A stretch of 64,000 nucleotides of DNA from Apostichopus japonicus (taxonomy: Eukaryota > Echinodermata > Holothuroidea > Aspidochirotida > Stichopodidae). The stretch spans positions 15,090,013-15,154,012 of the forward strand of contig NC_092577.1 in assembly GCF_037975245.1 (NCBI RefSeq), read 5' to 3'. A program made the translations under genes and the position numbers. Shown here in pieces: positions 1 through 40,065 of this stretch (positions are counted from its first letter, which is position 1; the number at the start of each line of letters is the position of its first letter). The notes beneath the pieces were generated by a model. The model ran no database searches, was not told where the DNA came from, and saw only the letters and a program-made list of their open reading frames with translations.

Positions 1-551
1 AAAAAAAAAATTGTTAACATCATGGGGTGAAGCTGCGATTAGGCTAACGAAGTGTGGTTGATCGACAAATGATATAAGACTGATAAATGACTTACAAATG
101 AATCTCATGTGAATGTACGTATACGTTAACTCCCAAACCACAAATGGCGGATTAAACGTATCGGTCTATCGGCTTGGAACCACAGTGCCGCTGGAACAGA
201 GGAGCCGAAGCCGCTGACCTTCCTGTATGTCACGAAAGGTGCTTATTGTGACCCAGACGACGAATGTACCGATTGCTTGTCAATTTATCAATTTTTCCCA
301 TGGTTCACCCTTTAAAAAAACATCTTCTTTTCTTTGCCTAGAAATAAAGGCATTCACACTGCGTTGCTTCAGTGAATGAAAATGGTTCGTACATATAAAC
401 TAATAAGAATTATTCAGATATGCCGTTAATAGAAAATAGAATGACCAGCCCTTACGCAGTAGACTATAAAATGTCTATAGTCACTCGCTCTTAGCTTCAG
501 TTTAGACTCTGCCTCCCAAGATGAACTACTCATGAATGGACTGACACTTAC
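1..551. other. Intron or flank with no recognised feature
   Basis: This is the left edge of the window, downstream of exon 23 in gene orientation. I read both strands for a Calx-beta second half (acidic DD..E..E block ending DDD) and found none. It is presumably intron. Confidence 0.5.
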
Positions 552-28589
<28,038 letters not shown>

Positions 28590-31500
28590 TTTGAATCCTC
28601 CTCGAACCCAAACGCTAGTTCCAACTGCTGATAATATGCTATGACATACTGATAATATACACATCAAAACGTTGGTATATTTTACTTACTGCAGGTGTCA
28701 AGTGTACGAAAATATCTGTTTTCGTTTTGATTAGTGAGACGCATATACAAAAGATAGGGCTTCCCCCCTTTTGCTTTTGTGTTTACCTAGTGCGGTGTAT
28801 CAGACGTAGGTTTTATGTTACGGATGACAAAATCTTTTATTTTTCTGCGGTTCACTCACGAAAAGGGTCAGAATAAAAATAGCAGCCGTAAAATTCTTTT
28901 ACTGCCTAAAATATTGGATATGGCGCGCAACCTTCGTTATTTGTTAAACTACAGTTAATGCAAATAATGGGCATAATGCATTGTTACAAGTTCCTTGAAT
29001 AGTCTGGAATATCGACGAAGATTTTACATGGATAAAAGAAAATAACACTGAATTTTGCATTACACACACTTTTCTATACGTTGTTGATCATTCACATATC
29101 ACCTGAAGCGTATGATTACGTGTAAACCACTCAAAGGGTAGTTTACTCGACGTGGCAAGAGTCGTACCCTTGTTGCAACCCCATTGAAACTCTTGTAGAA
29201 TAAGCTCCCAGGGTGTGTGACTGCTAGGGGAAGATGGATAACGAGTGGCTTACGAGGGAGAGAGTGCCTCGATTTCCCAGATATTTGATTGTAATACACT
29301 TTGACTCTGCCTTATAAACATGACGAAACGAATTGTAGAGAAAGCCGGAAAGCTACGAAACGTAGTTGGCCTTTTATAATGCACATGATCTCAAGCTCTG
29401 TGGTTATGGTGTAAATAATTCCTGAATAAGGGATATGAATGGCAGGTTATGTGGCAGCAGTTTGATCAATTTGTTATGCAGTTGCACACGTGTTATGACA
29501 GTATCATTTGCAATAACTATATATAATGAAGGAAAGATAAATGCATACTTTGACAAAGTAGAGCACATACTTTGTAGCTGAAAACCATCCTGTTATGACA
29601 AGATCCTATTACAGTGCAACCATTGTACAGAATTGCGTAGTTATCCATAATATGTTCACATTGGCCAAGATTGCATGCCTTGTTTATTTCACACTCCCAG
29701 GCCCCCTTCCCTATAGTGAATGTGGAAGTTCAGCAGTGGGGAAAGGTGGTTCCTTGAATGATATGGGTGTACGGTGAAAGTGATTTCCAGGCTGAGCGAG
29801 ATTATCCCGAATAAGTGATTTCTCCCAAATTTCCGACTGTTGAGGTGGGGGTCCAAGGCCCCCTTCCATCCAACACCCAACCCCATTAGTATATATTTTA
29901 AGCTATTGGTTGGTACCTGTAGGTAACAAAGGATATTTGGAAGATAACTTCACCAAGGTTGGTGTCAAAATAAACTGGGAGTGCAGTAATCCTTCCTAAA
30001 TTATCACTTTCAATGTACATAAAATAAATCTTAGTCCATGCTGCGTATACTGTTTATAAGGTATTGTTTTATGCAGTTACTAAAAATTTTCATGACTTTG
30101 AATTTTCTTTGACATGAATCAACATTTACCCCGCTATTTTACCCTCCCCCCCTTTTTTTACTGTTACATTTTATAGGTGAACATTTCAGATTCATGATCA
30201 CCAATTCTATCGCAAAATTTTCAATTCTCCAAAACTTAAATTATTTCTCAATTGTGGTTTCATTCATGTGTCATGGTAGGAGACATTTGTATTTACAATT
30301 TATTTTCTGAACATGTGAGGTTAATAGACACAGATGTCTAAAACACTGGTCTAAAAATAGCTCATAAAGGAATGCTGCCTAATTAAATTAGAATATAACT
30401 TGCATGTGTGTGTGTGAATGTACTGTATGTGTATGTAATATGTATGTATACATGCAGCATGCATCCATGCTTTGCAAACTATCCCAAGAAGAATCCAAGG
30501 AGTGATTCAATACTTCATATCTTATAAAGTAGCCAACTGCTACTGCTATGCTTTATTGACTTATCATTCATGCATCCAACAAATCTTTACTATTTTCTTC
30601 AGGCATTTTTAAGCGGAAAAACGAAAAGCTACGTACTTCCTGAGGACTTGGACAAAAATAATGCAGGCCATTCTTATCACTAATAGTGGATATAGAGGCG
30701 CTTGACTTCGCAATGGTTCAGCGGTATGATTTGCCTGCATGAGGTGAGCGGCCAGACAAAACGCCATACCGTTACACAGCCTACAGGTCATACATTACGT
30801 GTACTGGAAGACAGGAAGAACTGGTCGAACATAAATGGATAAAGCCTGATTTTGAGGGTTTTTTCAATGAGAGGGAGGGGGAGATTGGGCAGAATATAGC
30901 TCAGGGCTGTACATTAACACTTTACTGCTTATCCAGGGCAAGTGAATATTATATTGACAAGTGATATATTTTCTCAACTTGCCTGATTTGATATATGTCA
31001 ATCCTGATCAAAAAGCTCTAATGAAAAACAAAGTGATATTAATTAATCAAAAAATGTTATTTTCAATCAACATTTTGTTTCATACTGCCTTTTTGTAATT
31101 TTATACCTGTTCTAGCATGGAAAAGAACCTTCGCAGTGAAACTGGATGCTAAACTATGACTTATAATCTTTGTTTGGGAAATAGCAAGGACAAGTACATG
31201 ACCCTTTACAGTCAGGGTCAGACCAAGTCTTTCAACAGTTGGTTTGTAAAACTATATCTGATTTTATTGTTAGGTTTAGTGGATTGACCTCTACTCATTT
31301 CTGAGTTTCACTGAGATTTATATTGTAGAATTCACATTACTCTCTACACATGGATCCACCTGTCAAGTTCCTCGTGTCATTTATAACATAGTATCTGTAA
31401 CCAAATACATGATGAAATCTATTTCATTTAATGTGTCAATATCCTTTCATAATGTGTATTAATTTTTTAAACAAACATTTTCAAACAATAATGTTATATA

Positions 31501-32680
31501 TTCTAGCGTTTTGGGACCATATCAGTCACTAGTAATTTGACGAGATGTCAATGGGAATGGAATGTGATTGTACATGATATTGTTTATATTAAATGACTGT
31601 AGGGATCAACTCTGCTTTGATACATCAACCTCTAAGAACACTGTGCAAAAATACATTGCAAATGTCAAATATATTAGCAAACTAGTATGCAAACATGATA
31701 ACATGCAAAATATTATGTCATGTGTACAATCGGCATAGCCAATATTCTTGGAATTTAGTAGTAACTATTATATATATCAGATAAGGTATGTAGACATGAT
31801 ATTGCACTTGATGTTTACAAACTGGATATAAGGTGATCTCAAATGACCTCCACCAAAAAGCAATACAGATAGGACATATCCACATAACATGAATTTAAAC
31901 AAAACATTAATGTAATTCTTCACATCTTGTGCAAACGGATGTGTGGCTATAGAAAACTTTCATTAACACTGGAGAACGAAACATTTGGACCTTAAATGTT
32001 GCAATTTGCTGTGTAGGTGAAATACAACTTATAACTTATACAAACTAACTAATACAACTTATATATGTACAATCGATGTTTCATTGAACACTTTATTTAA
32101 TCTGGAAAGAAACTGAATGTTATACATAGTCCAAAGAAAATGCACAACACAATTGCACAGTGAAATTGCATTGATTTAAAAAATCCTTTAATTGATGGGT
32201 AAGGAAGGGAGCTAGTTGGAAATACTACACCGATTAGCAGACCCCCTTTCCGATCCCAACTAAAAACTAAAGTTGGTGGATTCTATGTGTCACAGCTAAA
32301 ACCTTTGGCAATAGGCCATTTAGAGCTAAACCTTTACGCCATAATATAATATGTGAACACACAATTGTCACTATTTCTATAAAAAAAAATTGAGAGGGGG
32401 GATTTCTACAGTTGACTTTTTAAAGAATGCAGCATATGGTTTGAGTGAAAGTGAAATATGGTTATACACTAAATACATCCACAATACATACAGTTATATG
32501 TAACATAACATGGCACTGTTGGCATATATAATGGTGAAATAACAGCTAGTTACATCTTACTTGGTGAGAAGAAAAATCCTAGTACATTGCACTAGACAAT
32601 TGAGGTATTCTGGACAGAAACGGAATGTGCCCTAATATTGCAGCATGCTATTTACAAGTAATGCTTTTACCCCTTTGATG
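28590..32680. other. Intergenic sequence, no gene recognised
   Basis: AT-rich DNA between the start of the mosaic gene and the 1.5-kb duplication. A tRNA-Gly-like stretch (GCAATGGTTCAGCGGTATGA near 30709-30740) lacks a matching 3' half. The promoter of the mosaic gene should lie just right of 28589, but I see no convincing TATA or initiator element. Confidence 0.45.
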
Positions 32681-32930
32681 TGACATAACTGGTTCATGGC
32701 CTTTTGTCACAACTCCTACAACAGCTAGCAGAATATATTCCCATTTACAATTGAGAGAAGAATCTCGCAAGAGATTAAACAGATCATACATCTTGTATAA
32801 CATTAATATAAAAATCCACACCAATCAAACAATAAATATTGGCTGCTTGGCGCCACTATAACTCCTTAATATGTATGCCAAAATAAGGAGCTAAACTTGT
32901 TTTGGACCATATCTGAAGTAAAAAAAAACA

Positions 32931-33225
32931 CTAGTTACTGAACTCCATATCACTGCTGAATCTGCTTTCGAACTTTCGAATCCTGCATTTCCTCAATAGA
33001 AGGTTTGAAACAGTTGTCTTTCTTGGCCTGATCTTTTAGGGATCATCAGGTCCATGATCACTCACTTGTTGCAGTGGAATTGGATTTGCAACACAGGCTG
33101 CTACAATTATCTTCAGGAACCCTGGTATGTAGCTGTAGTCCTAGGATACTTTGACGGGTATTGGATGCCATTCATTGGTCGCCTTGGAATATTTTTCAAT
33201 TTCAGTTAAAATAATCAGAACACTT
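32931..33225 (-). pseudogene. Last exon of a small conserved gene, copy 1, two internal stops
   Basis: Read on the minus strand, the frame continues in phase from the exon at 38777-38863: TEIEKYSKATNEWHPIPVKV, stop (TAG), DYSYIPGFLKIIVAACVAN, PIPLQQVSDHGPDDP, stop (TAA), then to a final FSSDMEFSN and TAG. The block W-H-P-x-P-V-K...Y-x-Y-I-P looks like an unnamed gene type that I recall as multicopy in marine invertebrates; I know no function. Apart from the two stops the 98 codons are in frame with the acceptor, so the exon is probably a recent pseudogene. The acceptor (ataaag) is weak, which lowers confidence. Confidence 0.5.
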
Positions 33226-33480
33226 CTTTATAGTTTTGATGATGTAACCTGGGTATGAATCTGAAATACTGTAAAATAAATACGTACAACATACTCGATA
33301 AAGGTAAAACAGCAAGGATCATTGATATGAGAACTTATGCACAATGACAGTTTATAACCTAAAATAACCACTGGTAGACTTTTTGTACTCTACGTGATAA
33401 AGCAGCAAAATAAACATCAAAATAAACAGGCATATTGTTCGGAGGGCGCTTGCATCGAGCTGCCACAGCTGAAATGAGTA

Positions 33481-34191
33481 ATGTCGTATTTTCACGTTTT
33501 TCTGTGTGTTAACGAACCTTTCCTTCGTTCTGAAGTTATTCGATGTCGTGTTGTGGGACTACTAACACTCGTCATGCCATTTTCGAAGGAATTTACGGAA
33601 CGGGTGAGACATACAACTGTCAATTTAGGACACAGTGTTCTACGTTACTTATTTTTGGCCAATAGTATAGGCCTTCTGCTATTGACACAGGATAGTAGAA
33701 TGAACCCTAACAATACCGACATCGTTGGAGGTGCTTGAAGCCTACACTATAGCTCGGAGACACTTCAAAATATTCGAAGGAGTATGCAGAACCACACAAT
33801 AGAGTCACGGTTGATGAACATATTGAAAGAACAATCGATTCTTCGCAAGCACAGAGGTACGCGGGCCGGTATACAGAATCGGATTAGAAACACTCATTCT
33901 CATAATTTCAGCTTTCCTTATGGACTGACAGCAAATGTAAACAGTATTCAAGGAAAGTTTTTACACCTGGAGCAAACTGTTACAAACATGCGAAATCTAT
34001 GTTTCATTACATTGCAAGAGACGAAACTGCAATCACCCAATAAAGAGTGGCTAAATGAAACCCCACAGCACTGTGTGCCAGATGAAGCGTTACGCATGGT
34101 AAATTACTATATGTTTCGTCATGACAGACAATTTTCGGCAAATGGCGGCGGATTGATAACGTATATCTCGAAAGACTGGGCAGTGAGCTAG
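33481..34191 (+). pseudogene. LINE N-terminal fragment in duplicated unit 1
   Basis: This is the frame of the leader and endonuclease start, interrupted by a TGA at about 33736 and cut at 34191 by the duplication break. It includes GLLLLTQDSRMNPNN, resembling the hydrophobic run plus D-x-E-x-N-P-G-P of 2A-like peptides that some echinoderm LINEs carry, but with the NPGP replaced by NPNN. Downstream are FITLQETKL and GGGLITYISKDW (endonuclease blocks). Confidence 0.75.
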
Positions 34192-34194
34192 CCC

Positions 34195-35703
34195 ATAACT
34201 GGTTCATGGCCTTTTGTCACAACTCCTACAACAGCTAGCAGAATATATTTCCATTTACAATTGAGAGAAGAATCTCGCAAGAGATTAAACAGATCATACA
34301 TCTTGTATAACATTAATATAAAAATCCACACCAATCAAACAATAAATATTGGCTGCTTGTCGCCACTATAACTCCTTAATATGTATGCCAAAATAAGGAG
34401 CTAAACTTGTTTTGGACCATATCTGAAGTAAAAAAAAACACTAGTTACTGAACTCCATATCACTGCTGAATCTGCTTTCGAACTTTCGAATCCTGCATTT
34501 CCTCAATAGAAGGTTTGAAACAGTTGTCTTTCTTGGCCTGATCTTTTAGGGATCATCAGGTCCATGATCACTCACTTGTTGCAGTGGAATTGGATTTGCA
34601 ACACAGGCTGCTACAATTATCTTCAGGAACCCTGGTATGTAGCTGTAGTCCTAGGATACTTTGACGGGTATTGGATGCCATTCATTGGTCGCCTTGGAAT
34701 ATTTTTCAATTTCAGTTAAAATAATCAGAACACTTCTTTATAGTTTTGATGATGTAACCTGGGTATGAATCTGAAATACTGTAAAATAAATACGTACAAC
34801 ATACTTTATAAAGGTGAAACAGCAAGGATCATTGATATGAGAACTTATGCACAATGACAGTTAATAACCTAAAATAACCACTGGTAGACTTTTTGTACTC
34901 TACGTGATAAAGCAGCAAAATAAACATCAAAATAAACAGGCATATTGTTCGGAGGGCGCTTGCATCGAGCTGCCACAGCTGAAATGAGTAGTGTCGTATT
35001 TTCACGTTTTTCTGTGTGTTAACGAACCTTTCCTTCGTTCTGAAGTTATTCGATTTCGTGTTGTGGGACTACTAACACTCGTCATGCCATTTCGAAGGAA
35101 TTTGCGTAACGGGTGAGACATACAACTGTCAATTTAGGACACAGTGTTCTACGTTACTTATTTTGGGCCAATAGTATAGGCCTTCTGCTGTTGACACAGG
35201 ATAGTAGGATGAACCCTAACAATACCGACATCGTGGGAGGTGCTCGAAGCCTACACTATAGCTCGGAGACACTTCACAATATTCGAAGGAGTATGCAGAA
35301 CCACACAATAGAGTCACGGTTGATGAACATATTGAAAGAACAATCGATTCTTCGCAAGCACAGAGGTACGCGGGCCGGTATACAGAATCGGATTAGAAAC
35401 ACTCAATGTCATAATTTCAGCTTTCCTTATGGACTGACAGCAAATGTAAACAGTATTCAAGGAAAGTTTTTACACCTGGAGCAAACTGTTACAAACATGC
35501 GAAATCTATGTTTCATTACATTGCAAGAGACGAAACTGCAATCACCCAATAAAGAGTGGCTAAATGAAACCCCACAGCACTGTGTGCCAGATGGAGCGTT
35601 ACGCATGGCAAATTACTATATGTTTCGTCATGACAGACAATTTTCGGCAAATGGCGGCGGACTGATAACGTATATCTCGAAAGACTGGGCAGTGAGCTAC
35701 CCC
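34195..35703. repeat. Tandem duplication, unit 2 (about 1.51 kb)
   Basis: This is the second copy of the preceding unit, continuing seamlessly into the rest of the LINE. Differences from unit 1 include a one-base loss in the LINE reading frame near 35091 and a Cys/Arg-type change that removes a stop (gctTGA to gctCGA near 35244). Confidence 0.92.
34441..34735 (-). pseudogene. Last exon of the small conserved gene, copy 2
   Basis: This is the duplicate of 32931-33225 at an offset of 1510 bp, with the same TAG and TAA inside the frame and the same terminal stop. The stops therefore predate the duplication. Being nearer the upstream exons, this copy is the one a transcript from 40 kb would meet first. 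Confidence 0.5.
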
Positions 35704-36443
35704 AAGGTATGTTGTAGTATTCCAATCCCGGATATTGAGCTTCTTGCCGTGAGAGCCAGGCCACGATACCTCCCAGCGACATGTCGAATGTAACGATCGT
35801 GAATGTATACACCAGGCCGTCATCAAATTTCTCAACTGCAGATGAAGAACTGAAATCAGCAATTACTAAGCTCCAGAAGGAAAACCCACGAACCCACTTC
35901 ATAATTGCTGGAGATGTCAATCGAGAAAGCATCGCATGTATTGAGTCATTGGGTTTCAAGAATCTGGTGAACTTTGCTACTTATCCTTCGTCCAAATCTG
36001 TCCTGGACGCCGTGTATGTCACGGGTGACGTCTACCATGTAAAGAAATCCCACCTGATATCCACATCCGACCACAGCAGTGTCCTACTCATCCCGAAGTA
36101 CACAGAGAAGCATCGTGCTAAGAAGCAACGACGAAGTAGACCACAGAAGGACTTGTCATTTGCTAACGTCAGGAGCATGCAAGAGATGCTTCAAACGACC
36201 GACTGGAGTGTATTTCGTGAAGGCTGCGATGACCCAGACGAATTAACTGACGTCATTTCAAGTTACATTGGATTCGTCAGCGATGTATGCATACCAATGA
36301 AGCAAATAACACCTGCTGAGATGATGAAGCGAATCCACCCAGACAACAAGATCAAACAACTGGAAAAGGAAAAACAGAAGGCCATCGAGGACAAAGACAA
36401 CATCTCCAGGAGCAGGATGCAGAGGAAATCAATAAGCACGTAA
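35113..36443 (+). pseudogene. LINE endonuclease region (frameshifted)
   Basis: A first frame (35113-35793) contains GLTANVNSIQGKFLHLE, FITLQETKL with the catalytic Glu position, and GGGLITYISKDW. After a shift near 35781 the second frame carries MSNVTIVNVYTRPSSNF, FIIAGDVNR (the GD-x-N block) and STSDHSSVLL (the SDH block). Together these are the ordered motifs of an AP-type endonuclease of non-LTR retrotransposons. Confidence 0.82.
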
Positions 36444-36673
36444 AAAATCTGCGAAGTGACACCTTTGGAGGAATAAAAGGAAACTCTCGTGCATTCTGGG
36501 ATGTCGTCAAATCCATAAGAGACCCTACTAAAGATGACCAGCCTAGGCGGGTTGATGCAGATTTTGGGAAGGAACTATCCGACTAGTTTGGACGGTTTAA
36601 TGACTCAATAAGTAAAGATATACCGTTACACCTACCTGAGAAGAATGAGGGTTGTCCTGAACTTGATGTCAAT

Positions 36674-38116
36674 GTGGTAAGGAAACAGTTTGGGAAGGTC
36701 AAAAGGGGTGTTGCTTGTGGGTCAGATAACATTCCGTGGTGGGCTTTTAAATACTTTTCATTTGAATTAGCCCCAATATACACATCACTCTTCCAAGAAA
36801 GCTTACAACATAGTCAGATCCCTAACTTGTGGAAAACAGCACTAACATCACCTGTACCAAAAGTGGCGAATCCCAAAGATGTGAATGATTTTAGACCAAT
36901 TGACCTAGCAAGTATTGCTTTTAACAGCATGCAAAGGATCCTCCTGCCACGACTAACTGACAGTATCAATCAATTTGGGGACAAGCGTCAATTCGCCTAC
37001 AGAAAAGTTGTATCATGTGTAGATGCTGTGCTGTTGCTTATCCACGAGGTTGTGTCAGAAATAAATTGCAAGGAAACCACAATAGCAAAGGTGCTTTTCT
37101 TAGATTTCTCAAGTGCTTTCAATACCGTCCTACCAAATCAATTAATCACAGATCTGTCAGGTTTCATCACTGAACCATGGCTCCTACACTGGCTTGCTCA
37201 GTTCTTAACTGGGTGGTCAAGACACGTTAAATTGGAGAATGGGTTGTCAGATAGGTCAGAGATTAAACTTGGAGTGCCTCAGGGTGGCCCATTGTCTGCT
37301 TTACTCTTCACATTATATACGGATGAAATCAAGTCTGGTGGTCATATCTCAATCACAAAATATACCGATGACACTGCTATATTATGCAAAATATCCAAGA
37401 GTTCATGTGTCAATGATCAGCTGAACTATCAGCAATCAGTCAACGACGTGGTTTCAACATGTGACAGAAAGAATTTGTTGCTAAATGCTAAGAAGTCGAA
37501 GGAAATGTGCTTTGCTAATATCAACATAAAACATCAAGTTCTTCTGTCTGCAATATCACAAGGTGTCACCATACATGAATCTGAGGTAGAGCGAACATCA
37601 AGAACTGAATACCTAGGAGTATGCATTGATGACAATCTAACATTCACGTCGCATATCTCGAAAATCTTGAGCAAAGTGTATTATTTTGTATCAAGTCTTG
37701 CCTATATTGTGTCATTCTTTAATGGAGGTGCAAGGAAAAATGTGTTTAGCTCCTTTATTCTGCCACACTTACTTTATGCTGTTCCCGTATGGTATCACTT
37801 TATATCATCTTCTGACAAGCATAGACTGATGAGATTCCTTAAGTATACTTCACGTATATTGAATGTAAGCCAGCTATCACTGAAGGATCAAGTAAACACA
37901 GCTGCAAAGAATGAATTTGTAAGATTGACAAATAAAATTAGAGATGACAAGGATCACCCACTACATGGGCCACTTAATTGTCTGTTGGTGAAAGCTACCA
38001 GGAATCTTAGGAACCCTCATATCTTGCCAAAATATAGAATTCAACTTTATAAGAACTCTTTCATCTACCGTGCTGCAATATACATTCAATTTGGTAATTT
38101 GGAACCTCTCATTTAA
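36674..38116 (+). pseudogene. LINE reverse transcriptase domain
   Basis: About 480 codons remain open. Visible motifs are ACGSDNIPWWAF near the start, DFRPIDLAS (around 72), FLDFSSAFNT (motif A, around 142-151), GVPQGGPLSALLF (motif B, around 200) and KYTDDTA (motif C, around 229-235, YTDD for YADD). A C-terminal EYLGVCIDDNLTF thumb-type block follows. This catalyses target-primed reverse transcription in the family. Upstream the same frame is blocked by a TAG at 36584, so the protein is not intact. Confidence 0.88.
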
Positions 38117-38776
38117 TTTTACTAATTGTTTCACCTAGTTCTAGTAATGTACATAGTTTTAACGCTTTCTCAATGTGCAATCATTTTGAACATCTTATCT
38201 ATCACGGTTTTCATATTTATTTATTTTTAGTTTGACATGTGTACTCCTTTTTATAAATATGCTATATTTATACTGGTTTCAATAAATGAATGAAATTAAT
38301 GAATCAGAACTGCCCTTCATGATATGTTCACAAGGTTTTACAATTTTTGACCTATCTTGAACCCAAATGATCTTTGACCTCTTCAAAACCAGTAGGCCAC
38401 TTCTACACAATGTATTACACCTTCACACTTACTATGAGATCTCTTTAAGCTTTCCTTCTTGCAATGTCGTATTCACAAACAGGGATCACAAACACGCATG
38501 TCATATTTAGTGCATAGGTTTATGGTTTCATAAAAAACAAAAACAGTTGTAACATGCATTGAGGCACTGTAAATTCGCTCTACATGGTACAGCAAACATT
38601 TAATAGTATCATTACATATTGGCAAACATTGTACAAAAATATGTAAACCAAAAGTCATTTCTTTGAAAGAAATGATTAAGGTACACTGTTGACCCATGAA
38701 AAAACATAGTAACTTTACATTGTGACTTCTGCCTATCTGACAATGTGGTGTAATACGTTAAACATAGAGTACTCAC

Positions 38777-38863
38777 TTCACCTTTCCATCCCCATCGATG
38801 GCATTGAGACGATTTCGATGATGATTGAAGTCAATGGCAGCAAGGCGGTTTCTAGATAAGTAT
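38777..38863 (-). CDS. Internal exon of the small conserved gene
   Basis: The exon runs from acceptor tacattag to donor gtgagt. It encodes YLSRNRLAAIDFNHHRNR and continues to DGDGKVK. It enters and leaves in phase 2, matching the exons on both sides. The RNRLAAIDFNHH block is compact and looks conserved, and the split of codons across three introns agrees, which argues for a real exon. The LINE at about 33.4-38.3 kb sits in the following intron. Function unknown. Confidence 0.6.
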
Positions 38864-39618
38864 CTAATGTAGCTGATGAAATACAAGCGAGTAATTTTGC
38901 ACGCTATATTAAACTTGTATTACTGTAATTTTAAACTTGCATCTTACTTGTCACTTTGTACCCTATATGTTCAATACACACACAATTTTCATGACGTCAT
39001 TAATTGATAGCAATGCCATGCTGCCGGGTATTGTTAGGGAGACTGAGGGAGGGAGAGATGTGTGTAAATGCTGTTTGACTGTCCTTTTAGGTATGGAATC
39101 ATGAACAGATGGAATACACAACCATCTTTTGAAACTTTCAGTCGAAATTTAAAATAAAAAATGAAATTTGAGGCTTAGCTAGGATATTAGTCACAACATA
39201 AAATAGTAGGGTATGTGTGTGAGACCTAATTCATTTGACAGTTGTCTACTTTCGTTCTCATCTCTACCATCTGTATGTTCTACATAGTCAATATTTATCT
39301 CTCTATTTCCTGTAAGCGATGGCTTTAGATTTCTTTCAGTCCACCAAGTTGTTGTTTTCATACAAGAAAAGGAGACAGTGCTGTTCACATTTGTGCCTAT
39401 TGATACACATGTCTTCTTCGTTTTGATTGGGATCAAGTTCATCTCAAAGCTTGCATTTATTTTAGTCATGATACACATTTTGATGTTAGCAATAACAAGT
39501 TTTGAAATTTCATAAACATGGTGAAACAGGGAAGGGCGGACCTTAACATTTGAGCATTTTGATATCATTTACCAATAATCTGAATATTTGTATTGACATT
39601 AAGATATGAATTACTCAC
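38864..39618. other. Intron of the small gene; long frame of unclear meaning
   Basis: A 125-codon minus-strand open frame (39191-39568, containing TTTWWTERNLKPSLTGNREI) lies here but has no recognisable domain and no splice support. I leave it uncalled. Confidence 0.35.
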
Positions 39619-39646
39619 ATAACCAGGTTTGGCGGTCGCCTACGTA
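39619..39646 (-). CDS. Short internal exon of the small conserved gene
   Basis: The 28-nt exon has acceptor gttgcaag and donor gtgagt. It gives VRRRPPNLV and joins in phase 1 to the exon at 40011 and in phase 2 to 38777-38863, giving RRRPPNLVIYLSRNRLAAI. An alternative is a longer first exon with ATG at 39659 (MKLQVRRRPPNLV). Confidence 0.45.
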
Positions 39647-40010
39647 CTTGCAACTTCATGACAATGCTTGCAGGAATCCAGTCATGTAATACCTCTTCCC
39701 TCCCCAAACCCAGAAAACCCTATTTACGCTAGAGATGATGCAGGCAGCACTGGACCTTGGCCAAAATCTAGCACATGCTGTATTCATAACAGCTACCTTC
39801 TAATTTAAATTGATAAACTATAAACGTCAGCTTGAGTTTTCTTTGGATGGGGAGGGGGCGCCTTAGTTTCCTCCCATATCTATGGCAGCGTATTTATGAC
39901 AGAGTATGATAGAGTACTTCTAGGCTCTTTAGGCTTAGGCCTACTGTAAGCTAAAAATAATTGAACCAATGCTACACTTTTGTCTATTTAACCAAGAAAT
40001 GTTCGGTCAC

Positions 40011-40065
40011 CTGCCTTTGTGAATGGGTCTGATGATCTTTCCGCAGAAGTAGTTGCCTTCGCCAT
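40011..40065 (-). CDS. Candidate first exon of the small conserved gene
   Basis: ATG at 40065 has a good context (AACATGG) and opens MAKATTSAERSSDPFTKA to a donor (GCAG|gtgacc) in phase 1, which fits the next short exon. The sequence is low in complexity and not recognised, so the call rests on the splice phase and the start context. Confidence 0.4.

Larger units (their letters stand above)
32691..34194. repeat. Tandem duplication, unit 1 (about 1.51 kb)
   Basis: Sequence from GGTTCATGGCCTTTTGTCAC at 32691 repeats from 34201 with an offset of 1509-1510 bp and only scattered point differences. The unit contains the last exon of the small minus-strand gene and the first ~700 bp of the LINE. 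The break falls in the LINE after CAGTGAGCTA (34190), with short shared sequence (CATAACTGG) at the junction. Confidence 0.92.
33400..38310 (+). mobile_element. Decayed AP-endonuclease LINE, Jockey/CR1-like
   Basis: The span contains an N-terminal leader, an apurinic-endonuclease-like region, a reverse transcriptase with motifs A, B and C, and a short 3' end with AATAAATGAATGAA near 38282-38300, typical of L2/CR1-type tails. The 5' end is uncertain (after about 33380). The element has several frame breaks: the one-base loss near 35091, a shift near 35781, a shift near 36420 and an in-frame TAG at 36584. Its 5' portion is duplicated in tandem with host sequence. No target-site duplication was identified. 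It is inserted in an intron of the minus-strand small gene and is probably immobile. Confidence 0.85.

Noticed and set aside
39191-39568. 125-codon minus-strand frame in the small gene's intron
   Set aside because: No domain, no splice support, and ordinary AT-rich composition.
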